A program made the position numbers and the translations under genes. 13,429 nt of DNA, from the NCBI GenBank assembly GCA_005880605.1, contig VBIS01000168.1, positions 4,532 to 17,960 on the forward strand. The letters are read 5' to 3'. The stretch is from Chloroflexota bacterium. GTDB lineage: Bacteria; Chloroflexota; Dormibacteria; CF-121. The notes beneath the pieces were generated by a model. The model did not search any database and was not told the origin of the DNA. It saw nothing but the letters and a program-made list of their open reading frames with translations. Positions 4,993 to 11,685 of this stretch are shown here, in pieces (the stretch's first letter is position 1; every line of letters begins with the position of its first letter).

Positions 4993-6708
4993 TCATAGGC
5001 GGTACGGAAATACCGCCTCCAGCCGCGTGCCGGCGCCGGGCGCGCTCTCCAGGGTCAGCCTGGCGCCGAGCTCGTGCACGCGCTCCTCGATATTGGGGAG
5101 TCCACGACCGCGTTCGATTCCGGGTGCGGGCCTAGCGTCGACGTCGAAGCCCTTACCGTCGTCCTCGATCGTAAGGGTGGCCGCGTCGTCCCCAAAGTTG
5201 AGCGACAAGGTGGCGTGGGTGGCTTCCGAGTGCTTGAAGACGTTGGCCAGGGTCTCCTGGATGATGCGAAAGAGCGCGATCGAAATCTCCGGCGAGAGAT
5301 CGTCACTAGGTGAGGCACCCACCTCGACCCGCACCGGGATGCCGGTCGCCTCCTGAAAGTGCGTGCACAGATCCGACACCCACTGGCCGATTTCCTTCTC
5401 TTTCATGATGATCGGGCGTAGCTGGTAGATGAAGGTCCGCATCTCGGAGAGGACGTGATTCAACTGCTGAATCGACCCGCTGAGCACCGGCGGCACGGCA
5501 TCCGGCTGGCTGACCGCCAGGTCACGCGCGTGTTCGAGCTGGAGGCCGAGAGCGTAGACGTACTGGACGAGCCCGTCGTGCATGTCACGGGCGATCCGGT
5601 TGCGCTCGGAGACCACGGCCATCTCGTTCTGCTGGTCCTGGACGCGGGCCTGCAGCCGCAGCCGCTCCATCCCCAGCGCCACCTGGCGGCCGATCTCATC
5701 GAGGAGCTCGAGTTCGGCCGGCGTCAGCCGCTCAGCATCGGCAAAGCCCACCAGCAGCGCAGCGGTCATCCGCCCCTGCCAGCGAACCGGGACCGCGGCC
5801 ACGGCGTGCGCTTCGCTGTGTGACCAGAAGGTGTCGTCGAGCAGGGGTGGCCGAGCCGTGCGCAACAGCACGAGGGGCCGCACCGACTCGCCGAGGGCGG
5901 CCATCAACGGCAACGCACCCACGGGTTGGCTGCGAAGCGACTCGAGACCGAAGGCCGGCGGATCCGAGGCATCGAAGGCCGCCTCGATGATCTCGCCTTC
6001 CTCGTCCGGCAGGATGACGGCGGCGGCAGTAGCACGCATGGCGAAGGCCACCTGTTTAACGGCCCGCTGCAGCAATTCCGGCGTGGTGACCGCCTCGCTA
6101 CCGGCCTGGGCGGTCGCCAGCAGCGCTTCCGCCCGGCGCCGGGAGGCGCGCTCGGTTTCGAACAGCCGGGCATGATCGATGGCCACCGCAGCCTGGGTGG
6201 CGATCGCCTCCACCAGCTTTTGATGCTCCGGGCCGAAGGGCTCGCGGGCGGCGCGTACCAGCACCAACGCCCCCAGCAGATTCTCCTGGGCGCGTAGCGG
6301 CGCGGCCAGCACGGTCTTCGACCGGCGCTCCGCACCGGTCACCTTGTAGCGGGCGTCTTTGGACGAATCCTGGATCAGGGCGGTCGTGCCGTGGCGCACC
6401 ACCCAGCCGACCACGCCTTCGCCCACCTTGAAGCTCTTGACCTCTTTCAGCGCCACCGGCACCCCGAGGGCTGCCTTGACATGAAGCTCGGTGCGGGAAT
6501 CGTCGAGCAGGAAGATGGTGGCCGCATCGAAGGCCACCAGCGCGTTCATCCGCTCGAGGACGTCCTTGAGGGTGCGGTCGAGATCCAGTGAGCTGCTGAG
6601 CGCGGCGCTGACCTGGGTGAGAAGACGGTAGGACGGCGCCGGTGTCGGACTGCCCCCGGAGATCACCTTGAGACGGCTCGCGTCCAGCTTTCGCGCGCGC
6701 TCTGTCAT
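4993..6708 (-). CDS. Soluble GAF-GAF sensor histidine kinase (DevS/NarX-type core)
   Basis: 571 residues, start ATG 6708-6706; no other in-frame start lies upstream before the stop at 6753-6751, and no clear Shine-Dalgarno is seen. GAF 1 covers about 27-185 (FKVGEGVVGWVV at 93-104), GAF 2 about 200-355. The HisKA_3 dimerisation/phosphotransfer helix has ERNRIARDMHDGL (368-380) with acceptor H377. The HATPase has an N-box QETLANVFKHS (485-494... N489), a G1 box DDGKGF (516-521) and a G2 box GRGLPNIEER (534-543). All catalytic boxes are intact. No transmembrane or signal sequence is visible, so it senses a cytosolic or diffusible cue. This domain order is that of DevS/DosT, where GAF binds haem, but I cannot confirm a haem ligand here. 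Its partner is the regulator directly downstream. Confidence 0.92.
   Translation of the reverse strand: MTERARKLDASRLKVISGGSPTPAPSYRLLTQVSAALSSSLDLDRTLKDVLERMNALVAFDAATIFLLDDSRTELHVKAALGVPVALKEVKSFKVGEGVVGWVVRHGTTALIQDSSKDARYKVTGAERRSKTVLAAPLRAQENLLGALVLVRAAREPFGPEHQKLVEAIATQAAVAIDHARLFETERASRRRAEALLATAQAGSEAVTTPELLQRAVKQVAFAMRATAAAVILPDEEGEIIEAAFDASDPPAFGLESLRSQPVGALPLMAALGESVRPLVLLRTARPPLLDDTFWSHSEAHAVAAVPVRWQGRMTAALLVGFADAERLTPAELELLDEIGRQVALGMERLRLQARVQDQQNEMAVVSERNRIARDMHDGLVQYVYALGLQLEHARDLAVSQPDAVPPVLSGSIQQLNHVLSEMRTFIYQLRPIIMKEKEIGQWVSDLCTHFQEATGIPVRVEVGASPSDDLSPEISIALFRIIQETLANVFKHSEATHATLSLNFGDDAATLTIEDDGKGFDVDARPAPGIERGRGLPNIEERVHELGARLTLESAPGAGTRLEAVFPYRL
4997..5018. repeat. 8-bp inverted repeat at the kinase 3' end
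   Basis: Arms AGGCGGTA (4997-5004) and TACCGCCT (5011-5018) with a 6-nt loop. It covers the last codons of the histidine kinase, just before the point where the regulator sequence begins. The octamer TACCGCCT recurs at 4931-4938 and, with one change, at 4980-4987. Confidence 0.55.
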
Positions 6709-6837
6709 GCGAGTGAGACGTGTAGCGGCCCCCTTTCCAGCGGAGCAGCTTCACAAGATCGTGACGCGGTGGGCGCGAGATCGGGGTGCCGTTCGACGCT
6801 TACGAGTCTCTAAGAACCGCCCGATAGACTTGACCCC
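6709..6837. promoter_or_regulatory. Divergent promoter region, kinase versus lipoprotein
   Basis: 129 bp between the divergent starts at 6708 (minus) and 6838 (plus). It must hold the promoters of both units unless they are read through from afar. The only element I can point to is the -10-like TAGACT at 6825-6830 for the plus-strand gene; nothing convincing is seen for the kinase. Confidence 0.55.
6825..6830 (+). promoter_or_regulatory. Possible -10 box for leaderless lipoprotein mRNA
   Basis: TAGACT fits the TANNNT pattern and ends 7 nt before GTG 6838. No Shine-Dalgarno is present before that GTG. This spacing is the one expected of leaderless transcripts in Actinomycetota-like bacteria. 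No convincing -35 is seen. Confidence 0.35.
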
Positions 6838-8715
6838 GTGAGGCGGCGGCGTGGCGCAATCCTTCTTTTTGCTGTCCTGCTGGCCGCTTGCGATCCGGTC
6901 GCAGCCAAGCCCAGCACGCCGAGTGCGGAATCCTCGCTCGCCCTCATGTTCCAGAACAGATATGCGGCGGCCACCACCCAGCTGCAGGACCTGATCAAGG
7001 CGCATCCCCAGGACGCCAAGGACCACGCGGTCTACGCGCTGGTCCTCAACTACGAGACCAAGCAGAAGGCCGCACTCGACGAAGCCAAGAAAGCCCAGAG
7101 CATCGCTCCCCATGACGGCTTCGTGCTGACGATTCTTACCCGAGTGGAAGACTGGAACGACGACGTTCAGTCAGCGGCGCGGGACGGGGCCGCGGCCGTC
7201 AAGGCAGTACCCGACTCGACGCTGGCCCACGTTTTCTATGGCGAAGCCCTCGCCGACGTCGGTCAGTACGCCGATGCCCAGACCCAGCTGAAGAAAGGCG
7301 CCGACCTCGCCAAGAAAGGATCCGACTACGACAAGGCAGAGGTCGACCGCAACTGGGCCAACTATTACCGCGACAAAAAGGACTATCCACAGGCGCTCGC
7401 GCATCTCAAGCTCGCGGCGGGCGCGCAGCCGAAGTGGGTCGAGCGACTGCTCGAACTCGCGCGCTTCTCCATCGCCCGCCAGGACCTGAGCGGCGCGACC
7501 CAGTTCCTGCAGCGAGCGGCGACCCTGTCACCTGATGACGCCGGACTCCGTGAACAACTGGGTGAGGTCGCCCTGTTTGCGCAGGACTACGACGTCGCGA
7601 AGAGCGCCTACCAGGCGGCGCTCCAGCTGCAGCCGCGCAGCGCCCTCGACCTCAGGCTCCTGGGCGACATCGCGGTCGCCAAGGACAAGGATCCGACCAC
7701 GGCCATCAAGGATGAGCGCGCCGCGATCGCGGCACAACCGACCGACCAGGAAGCCGGCGCGTACCTGGTCGCCGTGCTCCGCTATCTGAACAAGGATGAG
7801 ACCGCCGCGGCAACGGCGGCTAAAGGAACGGTGGCGCCCACCGGCGTGGGCGCAGCCCCTGCCGCGACCTACGTCGACCTCGATCAGGCGGCGATCGACC
7901 GGCAGGCGCTCGCGCTGGCGACCGTGAACCGATATCGACGGCTAGCTGGTCTGGCTCCGGTCACCAGCTCGACTGTTATCCACCAGTCGGCGCTGGCCCA
8001 CGCCTTCTATACCTTCTTCAATGGCGCGCTCGCCAGCATCCGTGACCTCGGGATACACAAGGAGGAGGCGAGCGGCCAGGGCTACGTCGGGGATAACGTG
8101 CTGACGCGGGCGCAGCATTTCGGCTATCCGCAGCGCTCGATGGCCGAGGTCATCACCCACCGCACCGACCCGGCGGCCGCGGTCAGTGACTGGATCGATT
8201 CCGTATACCACCGCTTCCCCATCCTTCGTGCCGACCTGCTCGAGCTTGGCTACGGTGACGCCTACCTGGGGCCGATGACCGTCCAGGTGATGGACATGTC
8301 GTACCGGGAGACCACCACCGGACGGGTCATCCTCTACCCCGCCGACAACCAGGTCAACGTGCCAACTGCCTTCAACGGCAACGAAATCCCGGATCCCGCG
8401 CCCAACGCCGCCTACCCGATTGGCTATCCCGTCTCCGCCACCTTCGACCGCAACGCGAAAGTCGCGATCACCGCCTTCCACCTGCGCGATCCCGCGGGCA
8501 CGGACCTTCCGGGCATCTCGCTGCCACCGACGGCCGAAACCGAGAACTCCTTTGCCTTCCTCGCCAACACGCCCCTCCAGCCGGGGACCACCTATACGGC
8601 CGAATTGACCTACACCATCAACGGGGTCGCCGGCAAGAGAACCTGGCACTTCTCCACGGCGGCCGGCCCGACCCCGACCCCCCAATCCCAGACCGCTTCT
8701 GAACTCAAACCCTAG
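6838..8715 (+). CDS. Lipoprotein with TPR repeats, CAP/SCP domain and Ig-like tail
   Basis: 625 residues from GTG 6838. A short basic start, hydrophobic core and lipobox LLAAC (14-18) predict a lipoprotein with lipidated C18. Residues about 32-330 form a run of TPR-like helical hairpins (for example AHVFYGEALADVGQYADAQ and an LSPDDAGLREQLGEVAL unit). Residues about 356-490 are a CAP/SCP-PR1 domain: VNRYRRLAGLAPV at the start, GDNV in place of the common GEN(I/L), and WIDSVYHRFPIL for the usual W-x-x-S-x-x-HR-x-x-IL box. Residues about 495-612 read VILYPADNQVNVPTAF and PIGYPVSATF, an Ig-like domain often seen behind bacterial CAP domains. A Pro/Thr tail ends it. It acts outside the cytoplasmic membrane. 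The function is unknown; TPRs suggest protein binding. Confidence 0.85.
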   Translation: MRRRRGAILLFAVLLAACDPVAAKPSTPSAESSLALMFQNRYAAATTQLQDLIKAHPQDAKDHAVYALVLNYETKQKAALDEAKKAQSIAPHDGFVLTILTRVEDWNDDVQSAARDGAAAVKAVPDSTLAHVFYGEALADVGQYADAQTQLKKGADLAKKGSDYDKAEVDRNWANYYRDKKDYPQALAHLKLAAGAQPKWVERLLELARFSIARQDLSGATQFLQRAATLSPDDAGLREQLGEVALFAQDYDVAKSAYQAALQLQPRSALDLRLLGDIAVAKDKDPTTAIKDERAAIAAQPTDQEAGAYLVAVLRYLNKDETAAATAAKGTVAPTGVGAAPAATYVDLDQAAIDRQALALATVNRYRRLAGLAPVTSSTVIHQSALAHAFYTFFNGALASIRDLGIHKEEASGQGYVGDNVLTRAQHFGYPQRSMAEVITHRTDPAAAVSDWIDSVYHRFPILRADLLELGYGDAYLGPMTVQVMDMSYRETTTGRVILYPADNQVNVPTAFNGNEIPDPAPNAAYPIGYPVSATFDRNAKVAITAFHLRDPAGTDLPGISLPPTAETENSFAFLANTPLQPGTTYTAELTYTINGVAGKRTWHFSTAAGPTPTPQSQTASELKP

Positions 8716-8730
8716 CTCGATGGGCGCCTC

Positions 8731-8748
8731 GCTCCCTATCGTGGGAGC
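8731..8748 (+). repeat. Hairpin between lipoprotein stop and next ribosome binding site
   Basis: Arms GCTCCC (8731-8736) and GGGAGC (8743-8748) with loop TATCGT. It sits 1 nt before the AAAGGAGG Shine-Dalgarno of the next gene. It may end some of the upstream transcripts or protect the mRNA, but there is no U-tract. Confidence 0.45.
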
Positions 8749-8749
8749 C

Positions 8750-8760
8750 AAAGGAGGTGA
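8750..8760 (+). promoter_or_regulatory. Full-length Shine-Dalgarno of the small membrane protein
   Basis: AAAGGAGGTGA is complementary to the common 3' end of 16S rRNA over its whole length. It lies 5 nt before TTG 8766. It argues against the in-frame GTG at 8757, which is inside the motif itself. Confidence 0.75.
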
Positions 8761-8765
8761 GCCAT

Positions 8766-8954
8766 TTGAGATCGTCGAGGTTGCGCCGCCAGGCTGGTGA
8801 CGGGTCGTCTGCCAGCGTGGTCGCGGTCTTCGCCATGGTTGTCATCCTGCTCATCGTGCTGTTCGCCTGGTACGGGTTCCTTGGCGGCGGGCACTGGTTT
8901 GGCAACAGCGGTAGTGGCGGCGGCATCAACGTCACCGTCCACTCGTCCCCCTAG
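8766..8954 (+). CDS. Small single-pass membrane protein
   Basis: 62 residues from TTG 8766, chosen because the perfect Shine-Dalgarno at 8750-8760 is placed for it. A basic N-terminus (RSSRLRRQ) is followed by one strongly hydrophobic helix (about SVVAVFAMVVILLIVLFAWY, residues 16-35). After this come a Gly-rich linker (FLGGGHWFGN, SGGG) and a beta-like end INVTVHSSP. The positive-inside rule predicts N-in, C-out. I do not know a family. It lies 50 nt behind the lipoprotein gene and is probably cotranscribed, so it may assist at the same membrane face. It could not be a signal peptide of anything larger, as it stops at TAG 8952-8954. Confidence 0.7.
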   Translation: MRSSRLRRQAGDGSSASVVAVFAMVVILLIVLFAWYGFLGGGHWFGNSGSGGGINVTVHSSP

Positions 8955-8957
8955 GCT

Positions 8958-10010
8958 CTACCGCCTGCTGACGAAGAAGGGCTGACTCCAGCCCTTCGTC
9001 CCATTCTCACCGTCCGCTTCGACCCGGACGTAGCCCTCGTCACCACGGACCTGATATGAGCCGCTGCTCCCATTGACCGCCTTCAGCAGCTGACCGCCGC
9101 GGCCGATGAAGCGGAGGCTCGAACCGGACGCTGCTTCAGCCGCGATGATGGTCCCGGTGACGTTCAGTCGGGTGAAAGCGGCGCCGGTGGACGCGATGAA
9201 CGCACCCTGGCGTAGCGAGCTCAGCAGAGATGCGGGGTCTTGCGCGGACGCGAGCACCTCGATCCAAGCACGGCCGAGCGCAGGGTCGTGCAAACTCGTC
9301 GCATCATCACCGGCGAAGGCGTAAACGCGATTGCCCGCGGACAGCAGCCTGTCCCACATCGCGGTCGTGTCCGCCTGAGCCGAATTGATGTCCGCCAGCC
9401 TCGCGTCATAGATCTCCAGCCCGAACAGACCGCGCGCGGCGAGCACGGTCGCGAGACTTTGCGGCCGGACGGTGGAACCAGGCCCGGCCAGAACGGGCAA
9501 TCCGCCCTCGTGCGCGATCCAATCGATGGCCCCCTGGAGATCACTGGCAGGCTGCCAGTGATCCATGCCAACGGCGAGCAGCTCGGCAAAGGGATAGGTC
9601 GCGTCGACGACAGGGACCGCGGGATGAGCCCGAGTGCCGTACTCCGATCCCCAGGTGTAGGTGTTCATGTCGCTGATCCCGAGAAAGGCATAGCCGTGCG
9701 CCGCATACCAGGCGCCGATCGCCGACGGCAGGTCTTTGCCAACCCCTCGCACAGAAGCGACGTGGAGGTTGCCCTTGTACCAGGTGCCGCCCGCCACATA
9801 CGGGTCGGCGACGACGATCTTCTTCGCCGTGACCGCCACCGGCTTTCCAGTCGACAGTCCCAGCTGGTGTCCGAGGACGGCCGACCCGGCGACGCCCAGC
9901 ACCACGAGGGCAATCAGCGCGGGGTGGAAACGCTGACCCCAAGCGCGCCCAGCTCCTGACGGATCCGCCTGGCCAGGGTCACGGCGCCAGGGGTGTCGCC
10001 ATGTATGCAC
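8958..10010 (-). CDS. Membrane-anchored degenerate PHP-domain-like protein
   Basis: 350 residues if the start is GTG 10010-10008; this overlaps pxpA by 97 nt. No other start lies before the hydrophobic helix, apart from GTG codons inside it (residues 36-37). Helix about 29-50 (HPALIALVVLGVAGSAVLG) predicts a membrane anchor with the rest outside. From residue 77 it follows the PHP layout: WYKGNLHVAS, WYAAHGYAFLGISDMN (101-116), PVLAGPG (172-178), GLEIYDARL (197-205), AFAGDDATS (231-239), then a beta-rich end with EGYVRVEADG and GWSQPFFV. In active PHP proteins these sites read HTHT, DHN, HP and DDAH. Here they are HVAS, DMN, GPG and DDAT, so most metal ligands are gone. It may be a binding protein rather than an enzyme. 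It is last in the formate dehydrogenase operon. Confidence 0.75.
   Translation of the reverse strand: MHTWRHPWRRDPGQADPSGAGRAWGQRFHPALIALVVLGVAGSAVLGHQLGLSTGKPVAVTAKKIVVADPYVAGGTWYKGNLHVASVRGVGKDLPSAIGAWYAAHGYAFLGISDMNTYTWGSEYGTRAHPAVPVVDATYPFAELLAVGMDHWQPASDLQGAIDWIAHEGGLPVLAGPGSTVRPQSLATVLAARGLFGLEIYDARLADINSAQADTTAMWDRLLSAGNRVYAFAGDDATSLHDPALGRAWIEVLASAQDPASLLSSLRQGAFIASTGAAFTRLNVTGTIIAAEAASGSSLRFIGRGGQLLKAVNGSSGSYQVRGDEGYVRVEADGENGTKGWSQPFFVSRR
8976..8997. terminator. Hairpin between convergent genes, possible terminator
   Basis: Perfect 8-bp arms GAAGGGCT (8976-8983) and AGCCCTTC (8990-8997), loop GACTCC. It follows the small membrane protein stop on the plus strand and lies in the last codons of the minus-strand PHP-like gene. 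The two genes end only 3 nt apart (8954/8958). The T-run is lacking, so factor-independent activity is doubtful. Confidence 0.45.
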
Positions 10011-10660
10011 AGGGTTCCAAACGATACGGCAACCCGGCTGCCGTCGCTGGCGACAACTTCACCATCCGTGACCAACGAGCGGACCTGCCGTGCCACCGCA
10101 TCTGGATCAGTGAGGACGGCACCCGATTCGGACCGCGGCAGCAACGTGCCATCCGCTGAGTACCGCCGGTCGGCAAAGGCTTCCGCAGTAAAGGGGTGAG
10201 CTACCGCTCGCGCCGCGTGTTCCATGGCGGATCCGGCGCGACCTATCAAGCGCAGGACTGGATCAAATACGCGAATACCCGCGACGATCGCGACCGCCAA
10301 CGCGCCGTCGGTCTCCGCCTGGTTGTACAGCGCACCATGCGGCTTGACGTGGCGCAGCGTAGTGCCGTGGGCGCGGGCGATGGCATCCAGCGCACGAAGT
10401 TGAGTTACTAGGAGCTCCCGGATTTCCGCGTCGCTCAGCTGCTGCGGCCGCCGGCCGAAACCCTCGCGGTCATTGAACCCCGGATGGGCACCAACGGCGA
10501 CGCTGTTGCGTATGGCGAGCGCCACGGTCGTTCGCATAGTGGGCGCGTAGCCGGCATGAAATCCGCAGGCCACATTGGCAGACGTGACCAATTGGAGCAG
10601 CGCCTCGTCGGTTTGCGCATCTCCCTCCCCCACGTCGGCGTTCAGGTCGAGCTGTCGCAC
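9914..10660 (-). CDS. pxpA: 5-oxoprolinase subunit A (LamB/YcsF family)
   Basis: 248 residues from GTG 10660-10658, 14 nt after the NrfD-like stop; this start puts RQLDLNADVGEGD at the N-terminus as in the family and gives the usual length of about 250. A longer frame from 10747 would overlap the upstream gene. Family motifs are all there: VTSANVACGFHAG, VAVGAHPGF, GFGRR, HVKPHGALYN, AEAFADRRY and IHGDTPGAV. PxpA works with PxpB and PxpC to open 5-oxoproline to glutamate with ATP in the cytosol. PxpB and PxpC are normally encoded next to it but are not here, so they may be elsewhere or this member may do something else. It is coupled to a formate dehydrogenase operon, an unusual place. No clear Shine-Dalgarno is seen. 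Confidence 0.92.
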   Translation of the reverse strand: MRQLDLNADVGEGDAQTDEALLQLVTSANVACGFHAGYAPTMRTTVALAIRNSVAVGAHPGFNDREGFGRRPQQLSDAEIRELLVTQLRALDAIARAHGTTLRHVKPHGALYNQAETDGALAVAIVAGIRVFDPVLRLIGRAGSAMEHAARAVAHPFTAEAFADRRYSADGTLLPRSESGAVLTDPDAVARQVRSLVTDGEVVASDGSRVAVSFGTLCIHGDTPGAVTLARRIRQELGALGVSVSTPR

Positions 10661-10674
10661 CCGCCGAGATTTTG

Positions 10675-11685
10675 TCAGGCCTTCGACAATTCGAAGGATG
10701 CCGATTGGTCTTCGGACGAGACCTTGCCGGCCTCGAAGATGCTCCACCGGAGCGCGAGGGATCCGGCCATGCTGCAGAGGGCGGCAGCGGTCGATAGCGA
10801 TCGCAGCGTGCGGCCGTGGTGGCGCGTCGCGAACCTATGAAGCAGCAGCGGGAGCAGCGCTCCAATGCCGACGGCGCCCAACCAGAACGGCGCGGCGAAT
10901 CGTCCGGTCGTCAATGGGCGCGCGGCCTTTCCTGACTGCATGAGGTAGCCCGTGATGACTGCCATCTCGCCAAGCGACGCCGCCGACTCGATGGTGGCGA
11001 GCCGGTGCAAGGTCGCCTCAGGTGAGCCGCGGCGCGCGGCCTGGAGTGTGACGGCGGCCGAGCCGCTCGACAATGCCGACGCCATGAATACGCCCCCGAG
11101 CAACTTGCTCTTTGCCCACAGCGGGACATTGGTTGCTCCTAACAAGACCCCGCTGTAGCCAGCCAGCGTCAGGCCAAGGAGACTGCCAGCCAGTTCCGTC
11201 AGGCGGCGCGGCAGAAGGCGGGTCAATCCCCGAAGGGGGCCGTGGAGCAAGCCCGTGTCGGCAGCGTGTGATGCGGCCCTCGCGAACGCGAGCGGCGTGA
11301 ACGCGGTCAGGGTCCAGGCGCCGAGGTTCATCGGGGAGAGCGGCTTGAAGATTCGCAGCATGTGATGAAAACGCGCGGGGCGCCCGAGGTCACCGATCAG
11401 CAGCGGTGCACAGGGGACGGGGGCCGCCGCCGCAAGATAAAACCCGTCTGCGGCAGTCCGGCGATCGTCGGCGGAGCCGAGCGTTTGTGCCAGCGATGCG
11501 GTCACAAAGGCGCCGGCGCCCATTCCGCCGAGCCAGAAATATGCGGGCACCTCCCAGGTCCAGACCGGGCGGCGGACGATTGGGTTGTCGTAATAGCCCC
11601 CACCACCAGTGCCCCCACACTGCCCTCCCCCGCGAGCGGGGGAGGGTGATTCTTGCGAAGGGGGAGGGTGATTTGCCTCCTTCAT
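10675..11685 (-). CDS. nrfD: NrfD/PsrC-like membrane subunit of formate dehydrogenase
   Basis: 336 residues. The start is ATG 11685-11683, which overlaps the stop of the beta subunit as ATGA; a longer frame upstream would run into that gene. After an odd Pro/Gly-rich N-terminus (residues 5-30) the protein has RRPVWTWEVPAYFWLGGMGAGA (as two pieces RRPVWTWEVP and AYFWLGGMGAGA, 38-59), the typical first helix of NrfD/PsrC. About eight or nine hydrophobic segments follow, including GDLGRPARFHHML (98-110), SPMNLGAW (117-124) and TELAGSLLGLTLAGYSGVLL (163-182). NrfD proteins are quinone-reactive membrane anchors without haem. Here it would pass electrons from the beta subunit to menaquinone or ubiquinone. 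The N-terminal oddity comes from a palindromic repeat in the DNA (11623-11646). Confidence 0.88.
   Translation of the reverse strand: MKEANHPPPSQESPSPARGGGQCGGTGGGGYYDNPIVRRPVWTWEVPAYFWLGGMGAGAFVTASLAQTLGSADDRRTAADGFYLAAAAPVPCAPLLIGDLGRPARFHHMLRIFKPLSPMNLGAWTLTAFTPLAFARAASHAADTGLLHGPLRGLTRLLPRRLTELAGSLLGLTLAGYSGVLLGATNVPLWAKSKLLGGVFMASALSSGSAAVTLQAARRGSPEATLHRLATIESAASLGEMAVITGYLMQSGKAARPLTTGRFAAPFWLGAVGIGALLPLLLHRFATRHHGRTLRSLSTAAALCSMAGSLALRWSIFEAGKVSSEDQSASFELSKA
11612..11673 (-). repeat. REP-like GC-rich palindrome, copy 2 (inside the nrfD-like coding region)
   Basis: Perfect 11-bp arms CCCTCCCCCGC (11623-11633) and GCGGGGGAGGG (11636-11646) around GA, with flank CCCCCACACTG (11612-11622) matching copy 1 at 4398-4431. 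A half copy follows: GGGGGAGGGTGATT occurs at 11638-11651 and 11660-11673. The element is read in frame as residues 14-21 (PSPARGGG) of the NrfD-like protein and lies upstream of its first conserved helix. Confidence 0.75.

Noticed and set aside
4965..5110. A frameshift hiding the missing receiver N-terminus
   Set aside because: The ATG right after the kinase stop opens a frame that closes after about 20 codons, and the upstream DNA encodes canonical kinase sequence, so no frame holds the missing receiver part.
10661..10747. Upstream start for pxpA at 10747
   Set aside because: It would overlap the NrfD-like gene by 73 nt and add 29 residues not found in the family, which begins close to DLN-x-D-x-GE.
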